Part shown: positions 1-5,724 of the stretch, in pieces
Numbering within the stretch: the first letter of the stretch is position 1
Layout of the letters: each line of letters starts with the position of its first letter
From: a bacterium
GTDB lineage: Bacteria > Bdellovibrionota > Bdellovibrionia > Bdellovibrionales > UBA1609
Reading direction: 5' to 3'
NCBI GenBank assembly: GCA_021784635.1
Contig: JAJYHS010000021.1
Location: 1 to 5,724, forward strand
Length of the DNA: 5,724 nt
Notes under the pieces: generated by a model
Databases searched by the model: none
The model's input: only the letters and a program-made list of their open reading frames with translations
Told to the model about the DNA's origin: nothing
Program-made: the position numbers and the translations under genes

Positions 1-539
1 GGGCTAGATTTCAAGAAGGCATTCCGGTGCTATCTCTTTATGAATGGAATGAGCGCGACCATCCATTTTTTCAGGAGTACGCCACATCTTTAAAGGGCGG
101 TGGCTCGGCGCAAATTTACGAGTCGCTTGCGTCGGATATGCTGGCCTTGCGAGCACACTTAAAAAAATGCGCAGAACTAACAGTAAAACGTAAATGGGTC
201 ATTGTTCCGGCTCCGCGCCGAAGCGGAGCCCTACCGGACCATGCTGAAGAGTTGGCTTTTCAGATTGCAAAACTTGCGCGTGTATCATTTTTACCCTGTC
301 TCAAGCGGCGCGGTGAGGGCTCGCAGAAACGCAAATCCTTGGTAAGCCGGTGGGCGCAAAATTCGTTGGAGCTTAAAGTTGGCCGCGAGCTTGCAAATGA
401 CCAAACCTTGTATATCTTCGTCGATGACGTAATCACGACCGGCAGCACGGCTTTGTTAGCCTATAAAAGTCTCGGAAAACCAAAACACTTTGAAATATGG
501 ACACTGTTCAATCGTCCTCGCTTGCGGGGGCCGAACTGA
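1..539 (+). CDS. ComF-family phosphoribosyltransferase, 5' end cut by the window edge
   Basis: This is the C-terminal part (about 178 residues) of a ComF-type phosphoribosyltransferase. The first complete codon starts at base 3 and the frame is open to the edge, so the GTG at 27 is probably an internal valine. ComF-like features appear in the usual order: an aromatic/basic stretch ending in SLKGGG (bases 87-104), a VPAPRR segment (204-221), an R-x(6)-Q...R-x-x-N block (309-365), and a PRPP-binding loop VDDVITTGST (420-449) with the acidic pair and Thr/Gly phosphate loop intact. The N-terminal zinc finger of classical ComF would lie outside the window. Family members are linked to DNA uptake in competent bacteria, but many occur in species with no known competence and the reaction is unproven. 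The usual RGFNQ motif after the VPxP segment is replaced by a PDHAEELA-type sequence, so the protein is divergent. It leads into the lolA-like gene after 21 bases and is probably co-transcribed with it. Confidence 0.85.
   Translation, partial: ARFQEGIPVLSLYEWNERDHPFFQEYATSLKGGGSAQIYESLASDMLALRAHLKKCAELTVKRKWVIVPAPRRSGALPDHAEELAFQIAKLARVSFLPCLKRRGEGSQKRKSLVSRWAQNSLELKVGRELANDQTLYIFVDDVITTGSTALLAYKSLGKPKHFEIWTLFNRPRLRGPN
209..230. repeat. GC-rich perfect inverted repeat inside the ComF-family gene
   Basis: GGCTCCGC at 209-216 and GCGGAGCC at 223-230 are exact reverse complements around a 6-base GCCGAA loop, giving an 8-bp hairpin with seven G-C pairs. It encodes part of the PAPRRSGA segment. 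No T-run follows, so it is not an intrinsic terminator. It may be a by-product of coding for Arg/Pro/Gly-rich sequence. Confidence 0.5.
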
Positions 540-560
540 TTCGATATAACCTGTTCTGCT

Positions 561-1241
561 ATGTGCCGAGCAATGTACAAACTTCTTTTTGCCGCTTTTG
601 TCGTTCCCGTTTTAATCGCGGGAGCGGCTCGTGGAGCGGTTTTGCCGTCGTTCAAGTTGCTCCAGACGGTTATCGGCCGTTATCAAAAAGCAACAGGTAT
701 AAAGAGCGAAATTAAGCGCACGGTTACGATTGCACTCCTTGATCAGACTACGATAAGCCATGGCGAGATTTCACTTTCTAAAGGGCGCGTGCGAATTGAT
801 TTAAAAGCTCCGAACCCGACAACCGTGGTCTTTGATCGGTCACTTATGTGGGTTATAACACCTACCCCAGCAAGTCTTGGCGGGAGGCCGCAAGTTCTAG
901 AGATTAAATCTTCTGATATTAATAGGCAAAGCGAGGCGCCCCTTGCATTACTTCTTGGTGATGAAAAAGCGTGGGGACTTTTTAAAATAAAATCTGAAAA
1001 GCGGGGTAATAGCTGGCTCACGGTCAACCTTGAAAAGAAAAAGAAGTCGGCGGAGGGAATTCAGACTATTCAGATCCGGCTCAATACTCAGAAAAAGTCT
1101 ATTGAGGAGCTAAGCTACACGGACGATTTAGGTAATCTTACTAAGTTTAACTTTTATCAGACGCAGTTCTCCGCCCGCCTAAGAAAGGCGCTGTTTCAGT
1201 TTCACCCTCCAAAAAACGCCCAAATAACAGTGATGAATTAG
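561..1241 (+). CDS. lolA: LolA-like periplasmic lipoprotein carrier
   Basis: The 226-residue product resembles LolA, which takes lipoproteins from the LolCDE complex at the inner membrane and hands them across the periplasm to the outer membrane. Residues 5-26 look like a Sec signal peptide: a Lys, a hydrophobic core FAAFVVPVLIAGAA, then small residues, with cleavage likely after AGA or RGA. The mature part has the LolA pattern: a YQKATGIKSEI opening helix, alternating beta strands with GEISLSKGRVRIDL and the following P-x-x-x-VVFD-x-x-x-MWVITP, and a C-terminal FxFxPPKNAQI ending typical of the family. ATG 561 has no clear Shine-Dalgarno. ATG 573 is an equally good start (222 residues) and leaves the signal peptide better proportioned. 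No lipobox cysteine follows the signal, which fits a soluble periplasmic protein. It lies 21 bases after the ComF-family gene and 2 bases before rimO. LolA is poorly conserved in sequence, so the assignment rests on pattern and size. Confidence 0.75.
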   Translation: MCRAMYKLLFAAFVVPVLIAGAARGAVLPSFKLLQTVIGRYQKATGIKSEIKRTVTIALLDQTTISHGEISLSKGRVRIDLKAPNPTTVVFDRSLMWVITPTPASLGGRPQVLEIKSSDINRQSEAPLALLLGDEKAWGLFKIKSEKRGNSWLTVNLEKKKKSAEGIQTIQIRLNTQKKSIEELSYTDDLGNLTKFNFYQTQFSARLRKALFQFHPPKNAQITVMN

Positions 1242-1243
1242 CC

Positions 1244-2632
1244 ATGACGAAAAATGACGAAAAAAGGGATAAAAAAGTACATTTTGTTTCTCTCGGGTGC
1301 CCGAAAAATTTGGTTGATACCGAGATCATGCTCGGGGCACTTCGAAAAGACGGTTATGAAGTTTGTGAAGACGCGACACGCGCCGAAACTGTTGTTGTGA
1401 ACACGTGCGGATTTATCGAAGATTCAAAACGGGAATCAATCGAGAAAATTTTAGAAATGGCCGAGCTTAAAAAATCAGGTCGTCTTAAGAATCTTATTGT
1501 GGCGGGCTGTCTGACCCAACGCTATAAAGACGAACTTGTCGAGAGCTTGCCTGAGGCGGATTTATTCATTGGCTCCGGCGCATTTCAAAATGTTTCAACG
1601 ATCTTGCAAAATCGCGAAAACGGCACAAAAGAAAAGCGATTTTTTAACCTGCCGACGTATTTGCAAGAAGAAAGTACACCGCGGGTAAATTCGCAAGGCC
1701 ACAGGGCCTATCTTAAAATATCCGAGGGGTGCAAAAAACGGTGCGCATTTTGCGCTATTCCAGTCATTCGAGGCAATCTTCAGTCACGTAAAATTTCAGC
1801 TGTTGTGTCTGAAGCCAAACTTCTAGTGGCAGGAGGGGCAAAAGAACTGATTGTGATCTCACATGACTTTACAGATTATGGTTGGGATTTGCGTAGAAAA
1901 AATGCCGGCGAAAATGCAAGCGATGTAACGCCAGCGAAAGAGTCGCCGTACGAACTTCTCAAAGCGTTGTCTAACGAGTCGGGCGCAAAGTGGATTCGCG
2001 TACTGTATTTATACCCCGATGGCGTGACGGATGAATTGGTGAAATTGATTCGCGAACGTGAAAATCTTGTTAAGTATTTCGATATGCCACTCCAGCACAT
2101 AAACAATCAAATTCTAAAGGCAATGAATCGACGTATGACAAGAGAAGAGATCGAAGCCTCGATATCACGCATTCGCGAGACGCTACCAGAAGCCGTTATA
2201 CGCACCCAGTTCATCGTCGGGTTTCCGGGTGAAACTGAAGAACAGTTCGAAGAACTTATAGAATTCATAAAAAAACAAAAGTTTGAGCGGGTGGGTTGTT
2301 TTAAGTTTTCACCGGAAGAGCAAACCAGAGCGGGAGCGATGAGCGGTCAAATTGATGAAGCAACAAAAGAGCGACGGTATCAAAGATTGATGTCGGTTCA
2401 AAGAAAGATTAGCCGCGAAAAACACGCGGCAATGGTGGGGCGGATTTTACCTGTTATCGTTGAGGGGGTTAGTGACGAATCCGAGTTGTTATTGAAAGCG
2501 CGAACCTCGCAGCAAGCGCCAGATATAGATGGCCTTGTTTACATTAATGATGGTCGTGCAAACATAGGCGAGATAGTGAATGTTAAAATCACATCGAGCC
2601 ATGATTATGACCTTGTTGGACGAATCGTTTGA
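1244..2632 (+). CDS. rimO: Ribosomal protein S12 methylthiotransferase RimO
   Basis: RimO is a radical-SAM enzyme that adds a methylthio group to a conserved aspartate of ribosomal protein S12. The 462-residue length is normal. The N-terminal UPF0004 domain has the three iron-sulfur cysteines C19 (SLGCPKN), C55 (VNTCGF) and C89 (AGCL). The radical-SAM domain has C163, C167 and C170 in EGCKKRCAFC. It continues through KYFDMPLQH (277-285) and IVGFPGETEEQFEE (324-337) and ends in a TRAM domain (about 395-462) with QAPDIDG and HDYDLVG. SLGCPKN with the DMPLQH block favours RimO over MiaB. Oddities: the usual QDT-type motif is SHDFTDYG (206-213), the usual EEGT is EEQT (358-361), and about a dozen extra residues sit near 218-234. 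The ATG lies 2 bases after the lolA-like stop with no obvious Shine-Dalgarno, suggesting translational coupling. Confidence 0.96.
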   Translation: MTKNDEKRDKKVHFVSLGCPKNLVDTEIMLGALRKDGYEVCEDATRAETVVVNTCGFIEDSKRESIEKILEMAELKKSGRLKNLIVAGCLTQRYKDELVESLPEADLFIGSGAFQNVSTILQNRENGTKEKRFFNLPTYLQEESTPRVNSQGHRAYLKISEGCKKRCAFCAIPVIRGNLQSRKISAVVSEAKLLVAGGAKELIVISHDFTDYGWDLRRKNAGENASDVTPAKESPYELLKALSNESGAKWIRVLYLYPDGVTDELVKLIRERENLVKYFDMPLQHINNQILKAMNRRMTREEIEASISRIRETLPEAVIRTQFIVGFPGETEEQFEELIEFIKKQKFERVGCFKFSPEEQTRAGAMSGQIDEATKERRYQRLMSVQRKISREKHAAMVGRILPVIVEGVSDESELLLKARTSQQAPDIDGLVYINDGRANIGEIVNVKITSSHDYDLVGRIV

Positions 2633-2658
2633 CACAAGAAACAAAGTAGCGAATTAAT
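2629..2658 (+). promoter_or_regulatory. Candidate sigma70-type promoter for the 26-codon frame
   Basis: An exact TTGACA -35 box lies at 2629-2634, sharing the TGA stop of rimO. After an 18-base spacer comes ATTAAT at 2653-2658, which matches four of six bases of TATAAT. Transcription would start near 2665 and leave a leader of about 30 bases. The -10 is imperfect, so this is a candidate only. The downstream frame could also be reached by read-through from rimO, since no terminator is visible between them. Confidence 0.4.
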
Positions 2659-2682
2659 AGCATTAGGTTCGGTCTTAATATC

Positions 2683-2689
2683 AGGTGAT
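2683..2689 (+). promoter_or_regulatory. Strong Shine-Dalgarno site for the 26-codon frame
   Basis: AGGTGAT pairs with the 3' end of 16S rRNA (complement of the anti-Shine-Dalgarno, AGGAGGTGAT) and sits 5 bases before the ATG at 2695. It is a better ribosome site than any other start in this window has, and is the main reason for treating the short frame as a gene. Confidence 0.6.
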
Positions 2690-2694
2690 AAGGT

Positions 2695-2775
2695 ATGAAA
2701 ATTAGCCCCTGGCTTGCCGCCTTTGTTCTTTCAGTGATTCTTTTATTTTTAATGAATGCCCTACTTAGCCGCTAA
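2695..2775 (+). CDS. Putative 26-residue single-helix membrane peptide
   Basis: This short frame begins with ATG, ends in TAA, and encodes a 26-residue peptide: M-K-I-S-P-W, then a hydrophobic run LAAFVLSVILLFLMNALL, then S-R. Residues 6-24 could form one transmembrane helix, with a lysine at the N-terminus and an arginine at the C-terminus. I do not recognise the sequence. Support comes from the AGGTGAT site 5 bases upstream, a candidate promoter overlapping the rimO stop, and a small hairpin with TTTT three bases after the stop codon. It lies between convergent rimO and hpt. Size and composition resemble small membrane regulators or subunits, and also hydrophobic type I toxins, but nothing here decides between them. 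It may also be a chance frame or the coding part of a small RNA. The call rests on translation signals and peptide composition, not homology. Confidence 0.5.
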   Translation: MKISPWLAAFVLSVILLFLMNALLSR

Positions 2776-2777
2776 CT

Positions 2778-2796
2778 CGCTTAGGGCAAGCGTTTT
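2778..2796 (+). terminator. Weak rho-independent terminator candidate
   Basis: CGCTT (2778-2782) and AAGCG (2788-2792) form a 5-bp stem around AGGGC, followed directly by TTTT (2793-2796). It sits just after the stop of the 26-codon frame and would end plus-strand transcription before the convergent hpt. The stem is short and the T-run minimal. An overlapping alternative hairpin, GCGT/ACGC at 2790-2800, competes with it. On the minus strand no T-run follows the stem, so it does not look bidirectional. Confidence 0.4.
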
Positions 2797-2810
2797 ACGC
2801 AACGGAGAAG

Positions 2811-3326
2811 TTAGTTGGCATAATTGTATATATCTTTATAATTGCGGCCAAGCTCCTCAGAATCCATACCGTAACCAACGACAAACCGATCATTAATGGT
2901 GCGGCCGACATAATCTGGTTTGATTGGAAGTTCGCGCCGCGCGGGTTTATCAAGCAAAGCCACGATTTTTAAACTTTTTGGTTGGGCGGCAAGCAGACGC
3001 GTGCGCAAAAAACTCAAGGTTCGTCCGGCATCAATTATTTCCTCAGCAGTCAAGACATGCTTGTTCGAAATATTAAGAGAAATATCTTTTAGTATTCGAA
3101 CCGATTCGCCTTTTGGAGAAGTCACATGAACAAAATCCACAAGCACGGGCTGGCTTAGTTTTCTTACAAGATCCGCCACAAATAAGCACGAGCCTTTTAG
3201 CGGGCAAATAATAACTATTTCCTGATCCGGATAATCTTTTTCAATTTTCTTCGCTAACGTCGCAACCGTTTCGTCCAGCTCTTTTGCCGTCATAAATGGA
3301 ATCATATTGTCTTTAACTTGCGCCAT
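2811..3326 (-). CDS. hpt: Hypoxanthine (guanine) phosphoribosyltransferase, divergent active site
   Basis: Hpt joins hypoxanthine or guanine to PRPP to make IMP or GMP in cytoplasmic purine salvage. The 171-residue length is usual. Visible motifs are the FMTAKELDETVATLAKKI start helix, CPLKGSCLFVADLVRKL (41-57), VRILKDIS (76-83), the PRPP loop EEIIDAGRTL (95-104) with likely catalytic base D99, LLDKPARR (124-131) with the base-contacting lysine K127, PDYVGRTINDRFVVGYGMD (137-155) for purine binding, and a GRNYKDIYNY end. Oddities are an EE pair where ED is usual, DAG instead of DTG in the phosphate loop, and a short catalytic loop TSPKGES (69-75) that lacks the usual Ser-Tyr and several residues. 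Xanthine or another base as substrate cannot be excluded. The ATG at 3326 has AGGGG five bases upstream. It is the last gene visible in the minus cluster, 14 bases after the TPR gene. Confidence 0.92.
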   Translation of the reverse strand: MAQVKDNMIPFMTAKELDETVATLAKKIEKDYPDQEIVIICPLKGSCLFVADLVRKLSQPVLVDFVHVTSPKGESVRILKDISLNISNKHVLTAEEIIDAGRTLSFLRTRLLAAQPKSLKIVALLDKPARRELPIKPDYVGRTINDRFVVGYGMDSEELGRNYKDIYNYAN

Positions 3327-3340
3327 AAAAACCCCTATTT

Positions 3341-4084
3341 TTAAATTCCAAGCTCAGGAGAATTAAGTGATGTCACCTGAATTGTTTGAGCCAAACGCAA
3401 ATAATCCTTTGCCGCCGTGTTTGTCGGCTCAAACCGAAGCGCTGCTTCCCATTGCTCGATAGCTTCTGGAACTTGTTGCGAATCGTAGTAACATTTGCCG
3501 AGTTTAAGCCGGCCGGGAACAAATTGCGGATACTCGCGCACGACCAGCCGCAACTCCCGAATCGCGAGCGGGAAGTTGTTAAGGTGAATATAACACTCGG
3601 CAATTGATACGGTAATTTCAGGCTGGCGGATTTTTGTCAAAGCCAAAGCCTTCTGAAATTCGCTCAACGCCTCTTCGTAACGGCCGTGACGCAAATAAAG
3701 TTCACCAAGTTCGTCGTGTTTTACCGAAAATCGTTCGTTTAGATGGTGGTCGACGTTTGGCGACTTCACGCTAAGCATTGCGCGGGCCTCGTCAAAAACT
3801 TTTTGACCTTCTTCGTAGCGGCCAAGATCATTTAAAATAACGCTCAACCCCACTGAAGAGTCCGTATATCCGGGATTGATTTCAAGGGCTCGGCGAAAAG
3901 ATCGGATGGCTTTATTAAACTTGCCGTGATCATAGTAAATCGTGCCGAGCATATGAAACACTTCGGGGCGCTTCGAGTTTTTAAGCACAAGCTGATTGAG
4001 AAGGGATTCGGCCTCTGCGTAATGATCGGCTTTAAAGTGCTCTTCGGCTGCGGAAAACATTTCTTGTTCAGCATCAAAATCCAT
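3341..4084 (-). CDS. Cytoplasmic TPR-repeat protein of unknown role
   Basis: The 247-residue product is almost wholly built of tetratricopeptide repeats, with about six helix pairs near residues 8-38, 41-72, 75-105, 122-151, 157-187 and 190-221. Clear signatures include AEAESLLNQLV, the GTIYYDHGKFNKAIRSFRRA unit, LGELYLRHGRYEEALSEFQKA, and KCYYDSQQVPEAIEQWEAAL. There is no signal peptide or membrane segment, so it should stay in the cytoplasm and act as a protein-binding scaffold; no enzyme motif is visible. I chose the ATG at 4084 because AAGGA lies 8 bases upstream. The longer frame to 4138 would begin with TTG and add a basic, non-TPR tail. The start overlaps the end of the bamD-like gene by 11 bases, implying translational coupling. 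The C-terminal 15 residues lack repeat character. Function is unknown; the partner may be encoded in the same cluster. Confidence 0.88.
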   Translation of the reverse strand: MDFDAEQEMFSAAEEHFKADHYAEAESLLNQLVLKNSKRPEVFHMLGTIYYDHGKFNKAIRSFRRALEINPGYTDSSVGLSVILNDLGRYEEGQKVFDEARAMLSVKSPNVDHHLNERFSVKHDELGELYLRHGRYEEALSEFQKALALTKIRQPEITVSIAECYIHLNNFPLAIRELRLVVREYPQFVPGRLKLGKCYYDSQQVPEAIEQWEAALRFEPTNTAAKDYLRLAQTIQVTSLNSPELGI

Positions 4085-4823
4085 TGGAAATTTCCTTTCG
4101 CGCTTTTGCGATCTCAGATGATTTTGGATACTCCTCAAGTAAACGTTTAAAATACATTTTCGCGCGACCCAAATCCTTCATATGATAGGCGGACATGGTT
4201 GCCCCATAGAGCGCCTGTGCGCCAAAACCCTGATGAGGATAATGGCGCAATAGATCGCGGTAACGGCCAAGAGCGCTTATCCAAATGCCCTGCCCATAAT
4301 AGTAGTCTGCGATGTATTTATCTTTTTCTGCCAGCATTTTTCTGCATTTTTCAATATACTTTTTAGCCGGTCCCGCATATTTGCTCGTTGGATAATCGAC
4401 GACTACATCGTTGAAGCTCTTAATTGCGGTATCGGCTAAAGACAAATCACGATCTATGGTCGGGGGAAGTTGCTTAAAAACGCTAAGCCCGATTCGAAAT
4501 GTGACGTAATCAATTTTTGAATAATTAGGATGGAATTCTTTAAAGAGCCGATATGAACTTTCGGCACTTACATAATCTTCTTCTTTAAATTGAAGATCTG
4601 CAATTTTCAGGGCAGCCTCAACCGCAAAACGGCTGTAGGGGAACTTGTTTTTAACGTCTGAATATTTGCTTATGGCCTCATTATAGCGCCCGTCTTTTTC
4701 ATAGCGCTGTGCCAATGCAAACGCACCAGAGGCCGTGTGCGTATTAATCGGCGGACCAGAGGCGCAACCAGCCATTATGCCTAACAATAAAAAGAGGCCA
4801 AAACCGGCCAATACACGCTTCAT
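4074..4823 (-). CDS. bamD: BamD-like outer-membrane assembly lipoprotein
   Basis: BamD (YfiO/ComL) is the essential lipoprotein partner of BamA in the complex that inserts beta-barrel proteins into the outer membrane. The 249-residue precursor has a lipoprotein signal with lipobox IMAGC and lipidated Cys at 20. Position +2 is Ala, not the Asp that retains lipoproteins in the inner membrane. The mature part has TPR units near 34-63, 67-102, 127-147, 166-196 and 202-234. BamD-type sequences include NEAISKYSDVKNKFPYS, DRDLSLADTAIKSFNDVV, DYPTSKYAGPAKKYIEKCR, and LAEKDKYIADYYYGQGIWISALGRYRDLL with YPHQG after it. Length is close to the E. coli protein. The start overlaps the permease stop in ATGA with no obvious Shine-Dalgarno, so it is probably translated by coupling. 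A generic TPR lipoprotein is the alternative, but the DRD and YYxG signatures favour BamD. Confidence 0.88.
   Translation of the reverse strand: MKRVLAGFGLFLLLGIMAGCASGPPINTHTASGAFALAQRYEKDGRYNEAISKYSDVKNKFPYSRFAVEAALKIADLQFKEEDYVSAESSYRLFKEFHPNYSKIDYVTFRIGLSVFKQLPPTIDRDLSLADTAIKSFNDVVVDYPTSKYAGPAKKYIEKCRKMLAEKDKYIADYYYGQGIWISALGRYRDLLRHYPHQGFGAQALYGATMSAYHMKDLGRAKMYFKRLLEEYPKSSEIAKARKEISNGF
4093..4097 (-). promoter_or_regulatory. Shine-Dalgarno site fixing the TPR gene start
   Basis: On the minus strand AAGGA lies 8 bases before the ATG at 4084, inside the end of the bamD-like gene. It overlaps a perfect 10-base palindrome GGAAATTTCC (4086-4095), which could lightly occlude the site unless ribosomes finishing the upstream gene open it. 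Confidence 0.55.
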
Positions 4824-5724
4824 GGCGCTAGTGTAGGTCCAGTCACATCATCGGTCAAATGTCGATAAATGCTCACCACAATTACCTTGATGGCCGCCGC
4901 AACAGGAATTGAAATGAGCATCCCTAAAATACCAAGCGCTTTTGACCCCAGAATTACTGCTAAAATGACGGTTATGGGATGTAGATCCACAACGCGGGCC
5001 ACAACCAAAGGGATAATAAAAAATATATCGATCAATTGCGCGGCAACATAAACGAGAACAACAAAAAAGAGTTTTGCACCCAACCCCGCATTTACAAATG
5101 CAATAAGACATCCAGGTATAGCGCCCGCGAGCGGCCCCAAATAGGGGATCACATTTGCTACGCCTGCAAATAACGCAAGTACGATTGGAAACGGAAAGCC
5201 AACAATCCAAAGCCCTATTAAAACGACAAGCCCGACAATTGCAGACTCAAGTAAACGCGCGCGAATAAATTGTCCGATTTGGGCCGTAATTTGGCTTTGC
5301 AGGCTGAGAGTGAGTTCGAAAATGCTATTCGGAACAATATGAAGAGCTTTACGTGAAATTGACTGCCCGTCTTTGAGTAAAAAAAACGACAAAAGAGGAG
5401 CTAAGAGTAACACGGTAATGGAGTCAGAAAGATAACCGGGTAAACTGCCGGCTAGCTGAGTCGAAGAATTCGTTAACCAATCGCGCGCGCGGTTTCCGAT
5501 GTCGACATGAATTGTTCCGCCAGATCCCGCATTGAGGGTTGTTGAAAAGGAATCAAAAAGCTTCGTCAATCCGTTCAAATAGTGTGGCAAGCTTGCCCGC
5601 AGAGAATAAAATTGATTCGCAAGAAGCGGGAATAGTGCAGTTATTGAAATAACAAGCGCAATAGTTAAAACAAAATAAACGGCTAGCACGGCCGCCAAAC
5701 GGTTAATGCCGCGGCCTTCGAGAT
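4820..5724 (-). CDS. AI-2E/PerM-family membrane permease, 5' end cut by the window edge
   Basis: This is the C-terminal 301 residues of an AI-2E transporter (PerM/YdiK/TqsA type) protein. The frame is open to the right edge (L-E-G-R-G-I-N-R-L-A-A...), so the real start lies outside and the TTG at 5698 is probably an internal Leu. Counting from that Leu, a first membrane segment lies at 3-25 and a soluble extracytoplasmic part at about 27-90. Next come SFFLLKDGQSISRKALHIVP (104-123) with the family FLLxD motif, a G-Q-F-I-R-A-R stretch, and four or more helices including the family IPYLGP (184-189) and LGILGMLISIPVAA. Family members are linked to export of autoinducer-2 or to ion/proton antiport; the substrate here cannot be read from sequence. 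Its stop overlaps the bamD-like start by 4 bases. The promoter of this cluster is probably beyond the window. Confidence 0.9.
   Translation of the reverse strand, partial: LEGRGINRLAAVLAVYFVLTIALVISITALFPLLANQFYSLRASLPHYLNGLTKLFDSFSTTLNAGSGGTIHVDIGNRARDWLTNSSTQLAGSLPGYLSDSITVLLLAPLLSFFLLKDGQSISRKALHIVPNSIFELTLSLQSQITAQIGQFIRARLLESAIVGLVVLIGLWIVGFPFPIVLALFAGVANVIPYLGPLAGAIPGCLIAFVNAGLGAKLFFVVLVYVAAQLIDIFFIIPLVVARVVDLHPITVILAVILGSKALGILGMLISIPVAAAIKVIVVSIYRHLTDDVTGPTLAP

Noticed and set aside
27..29. GTG as start codon of the ComF-family gene
   Set aside because: The frame is open to the left edge, the upstream residues fit a continuing protein, and no Shine-Dalgarno precedes it, so the gene is treated as cut by the edge.
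497..715. 72-codon plus-strand frame across the ComF-lolA junction
   Set aside because: It overlaps the ends of two well-supported genes in another frame, has a low-complexity Ser/Arg/Cys-rich product with no family pattern, and no ribosome site.
1176..1190. CGCCT/AGGCG hairpin near the end of the lolA-like gene as a terminator
   Set aside because: The stem is only 5 bp, lies within coding sequence, has no T-run, and rimO follows two bases after the stop.
4085..4138. 18-residue N-terminal extension of the TPR protein
   Set aside because: It would begin with TTG, lacks repeat character, and would increase overlap with the bamD-like gene, while ATG 4084 has AAGGA at proper spacing.
4848..5210. 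120-codon minus-strand frame inside the permease gene
   Set aside because: It is a cysteine-rich out-of-frame reading of a clearly recognised membrane protein gene.
5696..5698. TTG as start of the permease gene
   Set aside because: The frame stays open to the right edge and the preceding residues fit the usual family N-terminal region, so this is an internal Leu.
1..5724. Mobile element, CRISPR array, tRNA or phage-type defence system
   Set aside because: No transposase, spaced direct repeats, cloverleaf-like segment or defence-type domain was seen; all long genes match housekeeping families except the TPR protein, which has no defence context.

Overview
The window looks like a core-chromosome segment of a diderm (Gram-negative) bacterium with intermediate GC (mid-40s % by eye, not counted). 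LolA-like and BamD-like proteins and a lipobox protein show a lipoprotein-trafficking and outer-membrane assembly system. The gene set, and the divergence of the proteins from the proteobacterial versions I remember, would fit a Bdellovibrionota-type organism. That placement is inference from memory, with no search behind it.

Two gene clusters converge near base 2800. The plus-strand cluster (1-2632) holds the 3' part of a ComF-family phosphoribosyltransferase gene, a lolA-like periplasmic lipoprotein-carrier gene, and rimO for ribosomal protein S12 methylthiotransferase. Gaps are 21 and 2 bases, so it reads as one operon. Its 5' end lies off the left edge.

The minus-strand cluster (5724 down to 2811) holds an AI-2E/PerM-family membrane permease gene whose start is off the right edge, a bamD-like outer-membrane lipoprotein gene, a cytoplasmic TPR-repeat protein gene, and hpt for hypoxanthine phosphoribosyltransferase. 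These are joined by a 4-base ATGA overlap, an 11-base overlap and a 14-base gap, again a tight operon.

The 178 bases between rimO and hpt are not empty. They hold what looks like a compact transcription unit: a TTGACA -35 box overlapping the rimO stop, a plausible -10, a strong AGGTGAT Shine-Dalgarno, a 26-codon open frame for a one-helix hydrophobic peptide, and a short hairpin followed by TTTT. This is the most likely undescribed item here. No mobile elements, CRISPR arrays, tRNA or rRNA genes were seen.

Functionally the segment mixes envelope biogenesis (LolA, BamD, permease) with translation modification (RimO) and phosphoribosyl chemistry (ComF-like, Hpt). Two enzymes, Hpt and RimO, carry substitutions at positions that I recall as conserved in their families.
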